Assembly: GCA_905181965.1 (NCBI GenBank)
Contig: CAJIZY010000013.1
Span: 1 to 64,000 of the forward strand
DNA: 64,000 nt
Reading direction: 5' to 3'
Source: Akkermansiaceae bacterium
GTDB taxonomy: Bacteria > Verrucomicrobiota > Verrucomicrobiia > Verrucomicrobiales > Akkermansiaceae
Part shown: in pieces, positions 18,400 to 26,908 of the stretch
Layout of the letters: the number at the start of each line of letters is the position of its first letter
Position numbering within the stretch: the first letter of the stretch is position 1
Program-made: the position numbers and the translations under genes
Notes under the pieces: model-generated
Told to the model about the DNA's origin: nothing
The model's input: only the letters and a program-made list of their open reading frames with translations
Database searches by the model: none

Positions 18400-19917
18400 T
18401 TACTGGTTAATAAAAAGAGCAACCACCGCAACAATAATGATCATCGCTAGAACCACCCAGAGATATAAAACTGAGGCGCTGGTAGCTTGCTGACCCGAAA
18501 TCTGACGTTGCTGGCGGCCTTTAATTTTTCCCTTACGAAGGAACCCGTCATATTGGCGCTGCAGGAGGTGGGTTTCAATCTGGCGCATCATATCGAGCAA
18601 GACACCGACCAAAATCAGCAAGCTCGTACCTCCAAAAAAGGATGTCACGAGACTATTCGCACCCAGATCAAGAGCGAGCCCAATAAAGAACGGCATCATA
18701 AAGATCAAAGTAAGGAAAAGAGCTCCCGCAAAAGTGAGACGGGTCATGGTATAGTCGAGAAAGTCCGACGTTGCCTTTCCTGGTCGCACCCCTGGAATGT
18801 AACCACCACCTCGCTTAAGGTTTTCAGCGACTTCCGAAGGTTGGAACATCGTCGCCACCCAGAAGAAGCTGAAGAAGAAGATCATGAAGCCAGAGAGGAG
18901 GTAGAACCAAATATCATTCGGAGAAAGAAGCTCACCCATCGTCCTTACCCATGAGGCATCGGTCATTTGGCCAAGCAACTGAGTCGGAAGCTGAAGAATA
19001 GCGGTGGCAAAAATGACGGGCATCACACCGGCATAGTTCACTTTGAGAGGGAGATATTGAGTGCCTCCGGCCATTTCACGGCGGCCCGCAACACGCCGAG
19101 CATATTGCACCGCTATCCTTCGTTGACCTTGTGTAATTGTAATCACCGCAGCGATCACAAAGAGGAAAAGCACCACCATAAAGACGATTAAAAGCGGACT
19201 AAACGGGTTATCACCACGCTCGATCACAAAGGTGTTCCAAATGGTAACGATCACACCCGGGAGAGACGAAATGATATTCACCGAGATAATTAGTGAAACC
19301 CCGTTACCAATTCCACGCTCAGTAATTTGATCACCGATCCACATAAGGAAAAGTGTTCCCGCAATGATGATAAGAACGGTCTGTGCGACAAACGAGCCAC
19401 CGGCGTTAGCGGCAAAGGCCGGGACGAGATCCTGGCCAGTTGCATCGAGTGCCTTTCCGATACCGCGCAAAAGGGGATTGCTCTCAGGATTTTCGAGCGA
19501 CTTGGCTAGGAAGAACCCCTGCACGGCGGCGATCGCGATTGTTACGAAGCGAGTCCACTGGTTGATTTTTTGCTGACCACCATCTTCTTTCTTAAGGCGG
19601 GCCAACTTAGGAACAACCGCGCTCAAAAGCTGCATCATGATCGAAGCCGAAATGTAGGGCATAATCCCTAGGGCAAAGAGTCCCATACTGGTTAATCCTC
19701 CACCGGAGAAAACGTTAAGAATTGCGCCGACACCGCCACCAGCGCCCTCTTCGTTATCCTTTTTGAGAATCTCAAGATACTCGCGGATCACATCCATGTT
19801 GACCCCAGGAAGTGGCAGATGTACGCCGAGGCGCACGATCACGATCATGGCCATAGTAAAAAGGATGCGGTCCCGAAGCTCAGGAATTTTCCAGGTGTTG
19901 GTAAATGCAGAAATCAT
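18400..19917 (-). CDS. secY: Preprotein translocase subunit SecY
   Basis: 505 residues, longer than the roughly 440 of E. coli, with ten membrane helices. Conserved pieces include the start FTNTWKIPELRDRILFTMAM, the plug region FSGGGLTSMGLFALGIMPYI, the AVQYARRVAGR loop and PEDVAENL-like SEVAENLKRGGGYIPGVRPG. Extra length comes from loops near residues 50-70 (Glu/Gly-rich) and 140-185. SecY forms the channel for protein export with SecE and SecG. A lipoprotein gene of unknown role is inserted between rplO and this gene. Confidence 0.96.
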   Translation of the reverse strand: MISAFTNTWKIPELRDRILFTMAMIVIVRLGVHLPLPGVNMDVIREYLEILKKDNEEGAGGGVGAILNVFSGGGLTSMGLFALGIMPYISASIMMQLLSAVVPKLARLKKEDGGQQKINQWTRFVTIAIAAVQGFFLAKSLENPESNPLLRGIGKALDATGQDLVPAFAANAGGSFVAQTVLIIIAGTLFLMWIGDQITERGIGNGVSLIISVNIISSLPGVIVTIWNTFVIERGDNPFSPLLIVFMVVLFLFVIAAVITITQGQRRIAVQYARRVAGRREMAGGTQYLPLKVNYAGVMPVIFATAILQLPTQLLGQMTDASWVRTMGELLSPNDIWFYLLSGFMIFFFSFFWVATMFQPSEVAENLKRGGGYIPGVRPGKATSDFLDYTMTRLTFAGALFLTLIFMMPFFIGLALDLGANSLVTSFFGGTSLLILVGVLLDMMRQIETHLLQRQYDGFLRKGKIKGRQQRQISGQQATSASVLYLWVVLAMIIIVAVVALFINQ

Positions 19918-19939
19918 GATGATTTAAATGTCGGGAAAG

Positions 19940-20398
19940 TTATTCGATTTTTCCCTCTCCAATTAGAGGGGCCGGGTTGTGATGGGTAATTAGAGCCTTT
20001 TCAAGCTCGTGGGTGTTCCTCCCAGAACGGAAAAGAGATTCTTGGGCCTTCTGGAAAGCAGCAGTTGCTTCCAAAAATTCTGTTTGACCAGATATACTGG
20101 CACGGTCGGATGGTTCGAGCTCCTGGAGAGAAGCCGCGAGTCGGATTTTAAGTTGCTTAAGCTCCTCTCCCAACTCGCTAATTTTGAGAGTAGCCGAATC
20201 CCGGTCACCTCCATTCGCAACTTCCGATAATACCATGGTCATCTCGGAGAAGACCCGAGTTTGCTCCTTGAGTAATGAGGCAGGGGAATCCTGGTGATCA
20301 CCGCAAGCCGAAAGACAAAGAAATCCCAATAACGCAAAAAACGCTGTAACCCGGCGAACCGGGCCCAACGTGGAAATTACGTGAAAAGATTTCTTCAC
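19940..20398 (-). CDS. Small lipoprotein embedded between rplO and secY
   Basis: 152 residues if it starts at the GTG reading VKKSFHVISTL; a downstream TTG is an alternative, since no ATG lies just before the signal. The signal peptide ends in a lipobox (FFALLGFLCLSAC-GDHQ), so the mature protein is lipid-anchored. The rest is helical and charged (LKISELGEELKQLKIRLAAS), suggesting a coiled coil. I do not recognise a family. The start lies about 20 bp after rplO and the stop 22 bp before secY, so it is transcribed with the spc operon. Confidence 0.65.
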   Translation of the reverse strand: MKKSFHVISTLGPVRRVTAFFALLGFLCLSACGDHQDSPASLLKEQTRVFSEMTMVLSEVANGGDRDSATLKISELGEELKQLKIRLAASLQELEPSDRASISGQTEFLEATAAFQKAQESLFRSGRNTHELEKALITHHNPAPLIGEGKIE

Positions 20399-20417
20399 CA
20401 GTATGTCGGAGAAGCGG

Positions 20418-20864
20418 CTAGGAAAGCTCCAAAGAGCCCCCAGCTTTCTCGATCTTTTCTTTTGCGGAATTACTTGCTTGATCAACCGAGACCTTGAGAG
20501 CCTTCGTGATCTCGCCATGTCCGAGAACCTTGATCTTGTCGCACTGGCCTTTGACCAACTTGACTTGACGGAGGGCCTCCTCATTCACTTCAGTATCGGC
20601 GTCGAAATACTGTTCCAACTGGGAAACATTGACGATGGCGATGGTATCGCGAAATTGAAGGTTGGAAAATCCACGCTTAGGAAGGCGACGGGCAAGTGGC
20701 ATTTGACCACCTTCGAAGCCAGGACGGACGCCACCGCCGGAACGGGACTTCTGACCTTTGTGGCCTCGACCGGAAGTCTTACCAAGACCGGAGCTCTCTC
20801 CGCAACCAAGACGCTTTTTGCGATGCTTAGCGCCAGGATTGGGCTTGAGATTATGAAGATTCAT
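20418..20864 (-). CDS. rplO: 50S ribosomal protein L15
   Basis: 148 residues. The N-terminal [20 protein letters not shown] and the glycine-rich loop [34 protein letters not shown] are diagnostic. L15 assembles late in the large subunit. It follows rpsE directly; rpmD (L30), usually between these two, is absent. Confidence 0.96.
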   Translation of the reverse strand: MNLHNLKPNPGAKHRKKRLGCGESSGLGKTSGRGHKGQKSRSGGGVRPGFEGGQMPLARRLPKRGFSNLQFRDTIAIVNVSQLEQYFDADTEVNEEALRQVKLVKGQCDKIKVLGHGEITKALKVSVDQASNSAKEKIEKAGGSLELS

Positions 20865-20900
20865 TTTTTGAAATATGTTTCAGGATTCAGGAAAGCTGAG

Positions 20901-21740
20901 TTAGATCGCTTTCTCTTTTTTCTTTCCGCGGAGCGCGTTAATATCGTCTTTGTTGCGGAGCATGGTGAGAGCCTTGATGGTCGCCTTAACTACGTTTGCG
21001 TGGTTATTGGAACCAATTGACTTTGCGAGAACATCGTGAATACCGACAGCCTCACAGACAGCACGAACACCGCCACCAGCAATCACACCAGTTCCGGGTG
21101 AAGCAGGTTTAAGGAGGACTTTGCCACCACCAAATTCAGCGTAAACTTCATGAGGAATAGTGGGCCCGTTGAGTTTGACCTTCTGGAGGCTTTTGTTGGC
21201 AACGCCAGAAGCTTTCTTAATACACTCGGCGACCTCGTTCGCTTTACCAAATCCAACACCAACAGCACCCTTTTCATTCCCCGAAACTACAAGAGCAGAG
21301 AAGCTGAAACGACGTCCACCTTTCACCACTTTGGAACAGCGATTGATGAAAACGACTTTCTCGGTGAGTTCGTTGCCTTCGGAGTCAGTCGGAGCGGCCT
21401 CACGCTGACGTCCACCGAAACCACCGCGGTTACCACCACCTTGGCCGGGACCGCCACCGCGGTTACCACCACCGCCGCGATTATCACCGCCACGGTTGTT
21501 TGAATTTTTATCAGCTGGTTTTTGATCAGCGGCTTTTGCTTCCGCTGGCTTTGCTGCTGCGTTTTCAGCTGGCTTTGCTGCTGCGTTTTCAGCGGGCTTT
21601 GCTGCTGCGTTTTCAGCGGGCTTTGCTGCTGCGTTTTCAGCGGGCTTTGCTGCTGCGTTTTCAGCGGGCTTTGCTGCTGCGTTTTCAGCGGGCTTTGCTG
21701 CTGCGTTTTCAGCAGGCTTGGAGTCTTCGTTATTTGCCAT
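20901..21740 (-). CDS. rpsE: 30S ribosomal protein S5 with long repeat-rich N-terminal extension
   Basis: 279 residues against about 167 in E. coli. ATG at 21740 is chosen; an upstream TTG would add five residues. Residues 8-63 are seven perfect copies of the octapeptide KPAENAAA, residues 83-110 are RG/Gly-rich ([15 protein letters not shown]), and the conserved core starts near 125 ([20 protein letters not shown]; later [13 protein letters not shown]). S5 sits at the mRNA entry channel next to S3 and S4. The extension would reach into solvent near incoming mRNA. S3 in the same cluster also has an RG-rich tail. Confidence 0.94.
   Translation of the reverse strand: MANNEDSKPAENAAAKPAENAAAKPAENAAAKPAENAAAKPAENAAAKPAENAAAKPAENAAAKPAEAKAADQKPADKNSNNRGGDNRGGGGNRGGGPGQGGGNRGGFGGRQREAAPTDSEGNELTEKVVFINRCSKVVKGGRRFSFSALVVSGNEKGAVGVGFGKANEVAECIKKASGVANKSLQKVKLNGPTIPHEVYAEFGGGKVLLKPASPGTGVIAGGGVRAVCEAVGIHDVLAKSIGSNNHANVVKATIKALTMLRNKDDINALRGKKKEKAI
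21552..21719 (-). repeat. Seven 24-bp in-frame tandem repeats in rpsE
   Basis: Seven consecutive 24-bp units encode KPAENAAA in the S5 N-terminus. Units are nearly identical at the DNA level (only one position, in the Ala codon of AEN or the following Pro-Ala, varies), so the array is recent or actively homogenised and its copy number is likely to vary between strains. A diverged eighth unit (KPAEAKAAD) follows. Confidence 0.95.
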
Positions 21741-21758
21741 TTTAGTTCGGAGCAAGAA

Positions 21759-22115
21759 TTAGAATTTAAGACCACCTTCGCGGGCGGCATCGGCGAGGGC
21801 TTTGACCTTACCTGTGAAGAAGAAGCCACCGCGATCGAAGACAACAGCCTCAATCTTGGCGTCAGCGGCACGCTGGGCAACTAGCTTACCAACAGCTTCG
21901 GCGGTCACTTTGCTTGCCCCAGTCTTCTCGATGGATGAATCAAGAGTAGAAGCAGCACAAAGAGTCGTTCCTGAGTTGTCGTCGATGACCTGGGCGTAAA
22001 CGTTCTTGTTAGAAAAATGGACAGCAAGGCGTGGACGCTCGGCAGTCCCGGAAACTTTCTTCCGGATGCGACGGTGGACCTTGCGGCGAAGTTCCTTTCG
22101 ATTGAGAGTGCTCAT
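21759..22115 (-). CDS. rplR: 50S ribosomal protein L18
   Basis: 118 residues. [20 protein letters not shown] and the [13 protein letters not shown] strand are typical, ending [14 protein letters not shown]18 binds 5S rRNA with L5 and L25. It lies between rplF and rpsE as in most spc operons, with an 18-bp gap to rpsE. Confidence 0.96.
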   Translation of the reverse strand: MSTLNRKELRRKVHRRIRKKVSGTAERPRLAVHFSNKNVYAQVIDDNSGTTLCAASTLDSSIEKTGASKVTAEAVGKLVAQRAADAKIEAVVFDRGGFFFTGKVKALADAAREGGLKF

Positions 22116-22149
22116 TTATAAATATGGAGTTCTGGGTTTTCGTCAGGAT

Positions 22150-22686
22150 TTACTTAACAGACTTACCTTCTTTACGGAAGATATATTCGTCTTTATATTT
22201 GATACCTTTGCCTTTGTAGGGCTCAGGTGGATAATAGTTACGAACTTCAGCGGCGAATTGGCCAACGAGTTGCTTGTCGATTCCTTCCACCTTGATCTTC
22301 GTGTTCTCAGTAACAGTTACTTTGAGACCTTCTGGAATGGGGTGAAGAATTGGGTGTGACTTTCCAAGGCTGAGATCAAGGGCTTTGCCCTTGACTGCCG
22401 AACGAAAACCGACGCCTTGAATTTCAAGTTCCTTCACGAAGCCCTCGTTCACCCCAATAATGAGATTCTGCACGAGGCTACGGAAAGTCCCGTGGAGTGC
22501 GCGCACATGACGCTGCTCGGAAGCACGGTTAACATTGATCGCTCCGTCGGCCACCTCAACGGTGATGCCCTCGGGAAGATCTAAGGAAAGTTTGCCTTTG
22601 GGTCCCTCTACATTGACGGTGTTACCATCGACAGTGACGGTTACTTTATCGACTGCGGAGATTGGTTTGAGTCCTACTCTTGACAT
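22150..22686 (-). CDS. rplF: 50S ribosomal protein L6
   Basis: 178 residues with two tandem L6 domains. SRVGLKPI at the start, VEGPKGKLSLDLP, and the C-terminal PPEPYKGKGIKYKDEYIFRK are hallmark elements. L6 sits near the GTPase-associated centre of the large subunit. Standard position between rpsH and rplR. Confidence 0.97.
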   Translation of the reverse strand: MSRVGLKPISAVDKVTVTVDGNTVNVEGPKGKLSLDLPEGITVEVADGAINVNRASEQRHVRALHGTFRSLVQNLIIGVNEGFVKELEIQGVGFRSAVKGKALDLSLGKSHPILHPIPEGLKVTVTENTKIKVEGIDKQLVGQFAAEVRNYYPPEPYKGKGIKYKDEYIFRKEGKSVK

Positions 22687-22713
22687 GGTTCTGTTTTCTG
22701 AGTTAGGGATTTA

Positions 22714-23112
22714 CTACCAAACGAAGGCGATGATCTCGCCGCCGACTTTATCCTTCTTGGCTTGATGTCCGGTCAAAAGACCTTTTGAGGTCGAAATGAT
22801 TGAGATCCCCATCCCGTTAAGAACGCGAGGGATTTCTTGGGAACCGGAATACTTTCGTCGTCCACACTTGGAGATCCGCTTGAGATCAGTGAGCGCGGGG
22901 ACGCCTTCAACGAACTTGGTCTTTACGATCAGCTCGGGGAACTTTGCCGAGGTATCGACCTCGTAGTTCCAAATATAACCTTCCTCCTTGAGGATACGGG
23001 CGATTTCCACTTTCATTTTTGAATGCGGAGCTTTGAATGAATCATTACCAGCGCGTGAAGCATTCTTCAAACGAATGAGAAAGTCAGCGATGGGATCTGT
23101 GAGAGTTGCCAT
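22714..23112 (-). CDS. rpsH: 30S ribosomal protein S8
   Basis: 132 residues. TDPIADFLIRLKNASRAGND at the N-terminus and the C-terminal GMGISIISTSKGLLTGHQAK are diagnostic. S8 binds 16S rRNA helix 21 and in E. coli represses the spc operon. rpsN, normally directly upstream, is missing, so rplE precedes it with a 26-bp spacer. Confidence 0.97.
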   Translation of the reverse strand: MATLTDPIADFLIRLKNASRAGNDSFKAPHSKMKVEIARILKEEGYIWNYEVDTSAKFPELIVKTKFVEGVPALTDLKRISKCGRRKYSGSQEIPRVLNGMGISIISTSKGLLTGHQAKKDKVGGEIIAFVW

Positions 23113-23138
23113 GGTATTAGTTTGTCCAGGTCGTAAAA

Positions 23139-23708
23139 TTAAGCGGCTGCCTCCTCTTTGACGTTGTCGCGGAATGGCATGCCGAGGGCTTTAAGCATTG
23201 CTTTGGCTTGTGCATCAGTCTTCGCTGAAGTCACGAAAATGAAGTCAAAGCCAATCTGTCGCTTGATTTGATCAAGCTCGATCTCAGGGAAAATTGCCTG
23301 ATCTGGGAATCCAACGGCGTAGTTCCCGCGTCCGTCGAAGGACTTAAACGGCAGGCCACGGAAATCGCGAATATTAGGACAAGTGATTGCGATGAAGCGC
23401 TCAAGGAATTCCCACATACGGGCGCCTCGAAGCGTGACACGAGCGCCAACAGCTTCGCCCTCACGGACTTTGAAGTTAGCGACCGATTTCTTGGCAAAAA
23501 CAACAGAGGCTTTCTGACCGGTTATCTTTCCAATCTCATCAACCGCATCCTCAACGGCGGCCTTGCGCTCGTTGACATAGTGGCCAACGTGGGAGTTGAT
23601 CGAGATTTTTTCGAGGCGCGGAACCTCGTTAACGTTAGTAAGGCCTAATTCATCTTGGAGAGCTTTAATAAGCTTCTCCTCGTAAAGGCACTGGAGTGTT
23701 GGTTTCAT
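23139..23708 (-). CDS. rplE: 50S ribosomal protein L5
   Basis: 189 residues. PRLEKISINSHVGHYVNERK, TGQKASVVFAKKSVANFKVR and FDGRGNYAVGFPDQAIFPEI are classical L5 segments. L5 binds 5S rRNA and contacts the P-site tRNA. The gap to rplX upstream is about 116 bp, much longer than other gaps in the cluster, and contains a strong hairpin (see regulatory entry). Confidence 0.97.
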   Translation of the reverse strand: MKPTLQCLYEEKLIKALQDELGLTNVNEVPRLEKISINSHVGHYVNERKAAVEDAVDEIGKITGQKASVVFAKKSVANFKVREGEAVGARVTLRGARMWEFLERFIAITCPNIRDFRGLPFKSFDGRGNYAVGFPDQAIFPEIELDQIKRQIGFDFIFVTSAKTDAQAKAMLKALGMPFRDNVKEEAAA

Positions 23709-23791
23709 TGTATTAGTGGCGGGTCAGCTTGGTTAGAGTGCTTAAGCGCGCGGTTTGCTCCCCTTCCCGATCTGTTCGAGTGGTTGGAACG

Positions 23792-23826
23792 AGCCCGGTT
23801 CCTGACACAGTCAGGCCTTCCGGGCT
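23792..23826 (-). promoter_or_regulatory. Strong hairpin in the unusually long rplX-rplE spacer
   Basis: Outer stem AGCCCGG/CCGGGCT and inner stem CCTGA/TCAGG, overlapping the rplX stop codon. The spacer of 116 bp is three to five times longer than neighbouring gaps. It could be a ribosomal protein-binding control site (S8 acts near the L5 start in E. coli), an mRNA-processing site or an attenuator. There is no T run, so a simple terminator is unlikely. Confidence 0.5.
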
Positions 23827-24052
23827 AGACTTTTTTTACATTGGAGAGGTGAATCGGGCCATCAACTTCTTCGATGCCCCCATCCTGGTTCTCCTCAGAA
23901 CGACGAATTGCTTTTTTCATGATACGAACACCTTCTACAACCACTTGCTCTTTCGCAGCGTTGACGGAAAGGACGGTGCCCTGTTTTCCTTTGTGGTTTC
24001 CAGAGATCACGACGACATCGTCACCTGCTTTCACGTGGGTTTTAATTTTCAT
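23825..24052 (-). CDS. rplX: 50S ribosomal protein L24
   Basis: 75 residues, a short form (E. coli has 104) that keeps the KOW motif: [20 protein letters not shown], then [20 protein letters not shown]. The C-terminal part present in longer homologues is missing, and the stop codon lies inside the hairpin that follows. L24 starts assembly of the large subunit. The start is 20 bp after rplN. Confidence 0.94.
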   Translation of the reverse strand: MKIKTHVKAGDDVVVISGNHKGKQGTVLSVNAAKEQVVVEGVRIMKKAIRRSEENQDGGIEEVDGPIHLSNVKKV

Positions 24053-24072
24053 GGATCCGGTAAAATTTTGAG

Positions 24073-24438
24073 TTAGAGAACCTCGGGAGCGAGGGAGACG
24101 ATTTTCATGAAGTTCTTTTCACGAAGTTCGCGAGCGACTGGTCCAAAGATGCGCGAACCCCTTGGGTTGCCATCCTTGTCGATGATTACGATCGCATTTT
24201 CGTCGAAACGAAGAACCGAACCGTCGGCACGGCGAACAGGATATGCCGTACGAACGACCACGGCTTTTACGACCGAGCCTTTTTTCACAGCGGCAGTTGG
24301 GATAGACTCACGAATGTGAGCAGTGATGATGTCGCCGACGCGAGCAGACTTCGTCCGCTTTCCGATGACACCAATCATTTTGGCTTGGCGAGCACCAGTA
24401 TTATCGGCAACCGCGACTTTTGATTCCATTTGAAGCAT
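24073..24438 (-). CDS. rplN: 50S ribosomal protein L14
   Basis: 121 residues, full length. [20 protein letters not shown] and [20 protein letters not shown] with the ending [11 protein letters not shown] are diagnostic. L14 forms inter-subunit bridges with 16S rRNA. Standard order after rpsQ. Confidence 0.97.
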   Translation of the reverse strand: MLQMESKVAVADNTGARQAKMIGVIGKRTKSARVGDIITAHIRESIPTAAVKKGSVVKAVVVRTAYPVRRADGSVLRFDENAIVIIDKDGNPRGSRIFGPVARELREKNFMKIVSLAPEVL

Positions 24439-24495
24439 GGCGAAATAAGTATCGTTAGAGGGTTTGTATGAATGGCTACTAGAGCCGGGCTTTGA

Positions 24496-24804
24496 TTAGT
24501 GGCTCAGAACTTTGACAAGTTTCCAGCGCTTGAGCTTCGAGATCGGAGTCGTCTCCTCAATACGAACCTTATCGCCGACAGCGGCTTCACCAGCCTCGTC
24601 GTGAGCATAAAACTTCTTGGACTGCTTGATGATTTTCTTGAATTTGGGGTGAGGAACACGGTTGGTATACTCGACAACGATTGTCTTTTCCATACCTGTT
24701 GACTTAACGATTCCAACGCGTGTTTTTTTATTCGCGGTGGATCCCTCGGATGGGACAAAGTCTTTTTTTGCCGTGACCTCTTGGGCTTCCTGATTTTCGG
24801 ACAT
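24496..24804 (-). CDS. rpsQ: 30S ribosomal protein S17
   Basis: 102 residues; an acidic/polar N-terminal extension of about 20 residues (EAQEVTAKKDFVPSEG) precedes the core KTRVGIVKSTGMEKTIVVEY, with YAHDEAGEAAVGDKVRIEET and PISKLKRWKLVKVL behind. It is a primary 16S rRNA-binding protein. Extended forms are one of several long ribosomal protein variants in this cluster (S3, S5, L22). Confidence 0.96.
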   Translation of the reverse strand: MSENQEAQEVTAKKDFVPSEGSTANKKTRVGIVKSTGMEKTIVVEYTNRVPHPKFKKIIKQSKKFYAHDEAGEAAVGDKVRIEETTPISKLKRWKLVKVLSH

Positions 24805-24847
24805 CTTTTTTAAAATTGGTTAAAGGTTGGTTTCGGTCAGGGCTTCC

Positions 24848-25048
24848 TTAGGAGGACTTACGCTGATTAATGGCGGTTTTCACCTGTGCAATTTCTCGAC
24901 GGACAATACTGCGGCGAGCAGTATTTTCGAGTTGTCCAGTGGCCTGTTGGAGACGGAGTTCGAGCCCCTCCTCCTTTAGGTCGCGAAGACGAGTCGAGAG
25001 TTCTTCGGGACTCAGTTCGGAAATTTCAGAAAATTTTACTTTGGGCAT
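24848..25048 (-). CDS. rpmC: 50S ribosomal protein L29
   Basis: 66 residues, normal length. SEISELSPEELSTRLRDLKE and RRSIVRREIAQVKTAINQRK are characteristic. L29 sits at the peptide exit and helps form the docking site for trigger factor and SRP. Between rplP and rpsQ as usual. Confidence 0.95.
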   Translation of the reverse strand: MPKVKFSEISELSPEELSTRLRDLKEEGLELRLQQATGQLENTARRSIVRREIAQVKTAINQRKSS

Positions 25049-25099
25049 GACGTGATTCCTTTCGGTCAGTTCAGTGGTTAAAGCTTGATCAAATCAGGC

Positions 25100-25516
25100 T
25101 TAGTGATTGTTGCGGGAAACGAAACGGGTTTCAAATCCAAGCTTATAAGACGCGAGACGCATGGCTTCGCGGGCTTGGGACTCAGGAACACCACCAACCT
25201 CGAAAAGCATGGTGCCAGGACGAATGACAGCAACCCAAGCATCTACCGAGCCTTTACCCTTACCCATCCGAGTTTCTGGTGGGCGGCGAGTGATAGGCTT
25301 GTGAGGGAAAACCCGGATCCAGGTCTTACCTTTACGCTTGAGAAAGCGATTGATTGAAATACGGCAAGCCTCGATCTGACGGTTGGTCATCCATCCACGG
25401 CCGATGGCCTGGAGTCCGAAGTCACCGAAGCTCACATCGGTGCCACGCTGGGCATTACCACCCCGATTGCCACGGTGTGACTTTCGGAACTTGGTTCTTT
25501 TTGGCATTAAAGGCAT
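25100..25516 (-). CDS. rplP: 50S ribosomal protein L16
   Basis: 138 residues. [18 protein letters not shown] at the start, [20 protein letters not shown] and [11 protein letters not shown] are diagnostic. L16 organises the A-site tRNA binding region. The start at the first ATG (MPLMPKRT) matches the usual short lead of the family. Confidence 0.97.
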   Translation of the reverse strand: MPLMPKRTKFRKSHRGNRGGNAQRGTDVSFGDFGLQAIGRGWMTNRQIEACRISINRFLKRKGKTWIRVFPHKPITRRPPETRMGKGKGSVDAWVAVIRPGTMLFEVGGVPESQAREAMRLASYKLGFETRFVSRNNH

Positions 25517-25561
25517 AATTCTATCCTCCTAAATTCTTGGTTATACGAAATGGTTTATTGT

Positions 25562-26359
25562 CTAGGAAGCAGCTGGTTTGCTTCCACCCTCAGCGGGCTT
25601 GTTTTGATTATTTTCTGGGCGGCCACCTCCACCTCGGCGATCACCACCGCCACGGTTTCCTCCTGGACCTCCTGGACCTCCTGGACCACGGCGACGCGGA
25701 CGATCATGGCCTGGAGGGCGTGCCCCTTTATCCGAATCCTCGTTCTTATTAATCCAGCACTTTACGCCAATAATTCCATAAACGGTCTTGGCTTCCGCGA
25801 ATCCATAGTCGATTGGGACACGAAGAGTTTGAAGAGGGACCTTACCTTCGCGATACCACTCAGCACGAGCAATATCAGCACCACCGAGACGACCGGCGCA
25901 ACGGATACGAATTCCGTTAGCCCCAAAGTCCATGGTAGTCTGAACAGCGCGCTTCATCGCACGACGGAAAGCAATTCGGCGTTCGAGCTGGATGACCACA
26001 TTCTCGCAGACGCACTGGGAATCAAGCTCAGGTTTGCGGATCTCAACAATATCGATCTTAACCTGTGAACCCCCAGCAATTTTGGAGATTGCGTTGGTCA
26101 TAAGCTCGATCTCAGATCCCTTACGTCCAATAACAAGACCTGGACGAGAGGTATGAAGAGTAACACGCACGCTATTCCAAGCACGCTCAATGATTACTTT
26201 GGCAAGAGCGGCGCCCTGAAGGCGGCCGGCAATGTATTTCCGGATCCTCAGATCTTCGTGAAGCTTATTTGTGTAGTCTTCGCCTTCGGCATACCACTTG
26301 GAGCGCCAGTCTTTATTGACCGCGAGGCGGAAACCGATTGGATTAACTTTTTGTCCCAT
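25562..26359 (-). CDS. rpsC: 30S ribosomal protein S3 with RG-rich C-terminal tail
   Basis: 265 residues against 233 in E. coli. GQKVNPIGFRLAVNKDWRSK is the canonical start; the KH domain shows SRPGLVIGRKGSEIE; the C-terminal domain has FGANGIRIRCAGRLGGADIA. After the core (about residue 210) comes a tail with RPRRRGPGGPGGPGGNRGGG, then Asn/Pro/Ala-rich sequence. S3 lines the mRNA entry channel with S4 and S5. As written, the upstream rplV frame overlaps its first 112 bases, which is probably an artefact of an indel in rplV. Confidence 0.96.
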   Translation of the reverse strand: MGQKVNPIGFRLAVNKDWRSKWYAEGEDYTNKLHEDLRIRKYIAGRLQGAALAKVIIERAWNSVRVTLHTSRPGLVIGRKGSEIELMTNAISKIAGGSQVKIDIVEIRKPELDSQCVCENVVIQLERRIAFRRAMKRAVQTTMDFGANGIRIRCAGRLGGADIARAEWYREGKVPLQTLRVPIDYGFAEAKTVYGIIGVKCWINKNEDSDKGARPPGHDRPRRRGPGGPGGPGGNRGGGDRRGGGGRPENNQNKPAEGGSKPAAS

Positions 26360-26889
26360 GATTCTCCATTTGTTTTGCTTCTGATAATATAAGCGGACTC
26401 TTCGGTAGCTTCAGTTTCTTCGACTTCCTCAGCTGGAGTTTCCTCAGCTGGAGCTTCTTCCTTTTTGGCTGCTGGTTTGGCTCCGGCACCAAAGAGAGAT
26501 TTGATGGTATCACGCTTCTTAGGCTTGCCGGAGCGTTGTTTTTCCTCAGGAGCCTCGAATTCGTCAGTCAAAGTGATGAAAATATGGCTTTGGCGCTTGC
26601 GAATTGCACCAGCGGAACCGCGAGCACGTGGCTTGAAACGCTTGAGAGTAGGTCCTTCCCCTACAACAGCCTCCTTAACGATGAGTTCATCGGCCGAGAG
26701 CTCATGGTTATTTTCGGCGTTAGCAATCGCGCTTTCCAACGTCTTAAAGATAAGGCGGGCTGATTTCTTTGGAGTATATTTCAACGCGTCAAGAGCATCG
26801 GAGACAGGAAGCCCCTGAATTTCACGAACAACGTGTCGTGCTTTTTTCGGAGAAATCCGGGCGTATTTTGTGGTCGAACGAACTAACAT
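26248..26889 (-). CDS. rplV: 50S ribosomal protein L22 with acidic C-terminal extension; stop probably lost by indel
   Basis: 213 residues as read, about 110 in E. coli. ATG at 26889 is chosen because VRSTTKYARISPKKARHVVR is the family start. The core runs to FKPRARGSAGAIRKRQSHIF, then a Lys/Ala/Glu-rich tail follows (KKEEAPAEETPAEEVEETEA). The frame then runs through the ribosome-binding region of rpsC and 112 bp into it. One extra A at about 26390 would create TAA right after EESA, so the natural protein is probably about 166 residues. L22 lines the peptide exit tunnel. Confidence 0.92.
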   Translation of the reverse strand: MLVRSTTKYARISPKKARHVVREIQGLPVSDALDALKYTPKKSARLIFKTLESAIANAENNHELSADELIVKEAVVGEGPTLKRFKPRARGSAGAIRKRQSHIFITLTDEFEAPEEKQRSGKPKKRDTIKSLFGAGAKPAAKKEEAPAEETPAEEVEETEATEESAYIIRSKTNGESWDKKLIQSVSASRSIKTGAPSGMPKAKTTQISFTKI

Positions 26890-26908
26890 CAGTTTGTCAG
26901 GTGGGATT

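Noticed and set aside
21552-21719. CRISPR-like array
   Set aside because: Units are contiguous without spacers and code for protein in frame with S5.
21323-21880. Repeat-rich frames (QQSPLKTQ on the same strand, RFQRALLL opposite) over the rpsE repeat
   Set aside because: They are other-frame readings of the 24-bp KPAENAAA array.
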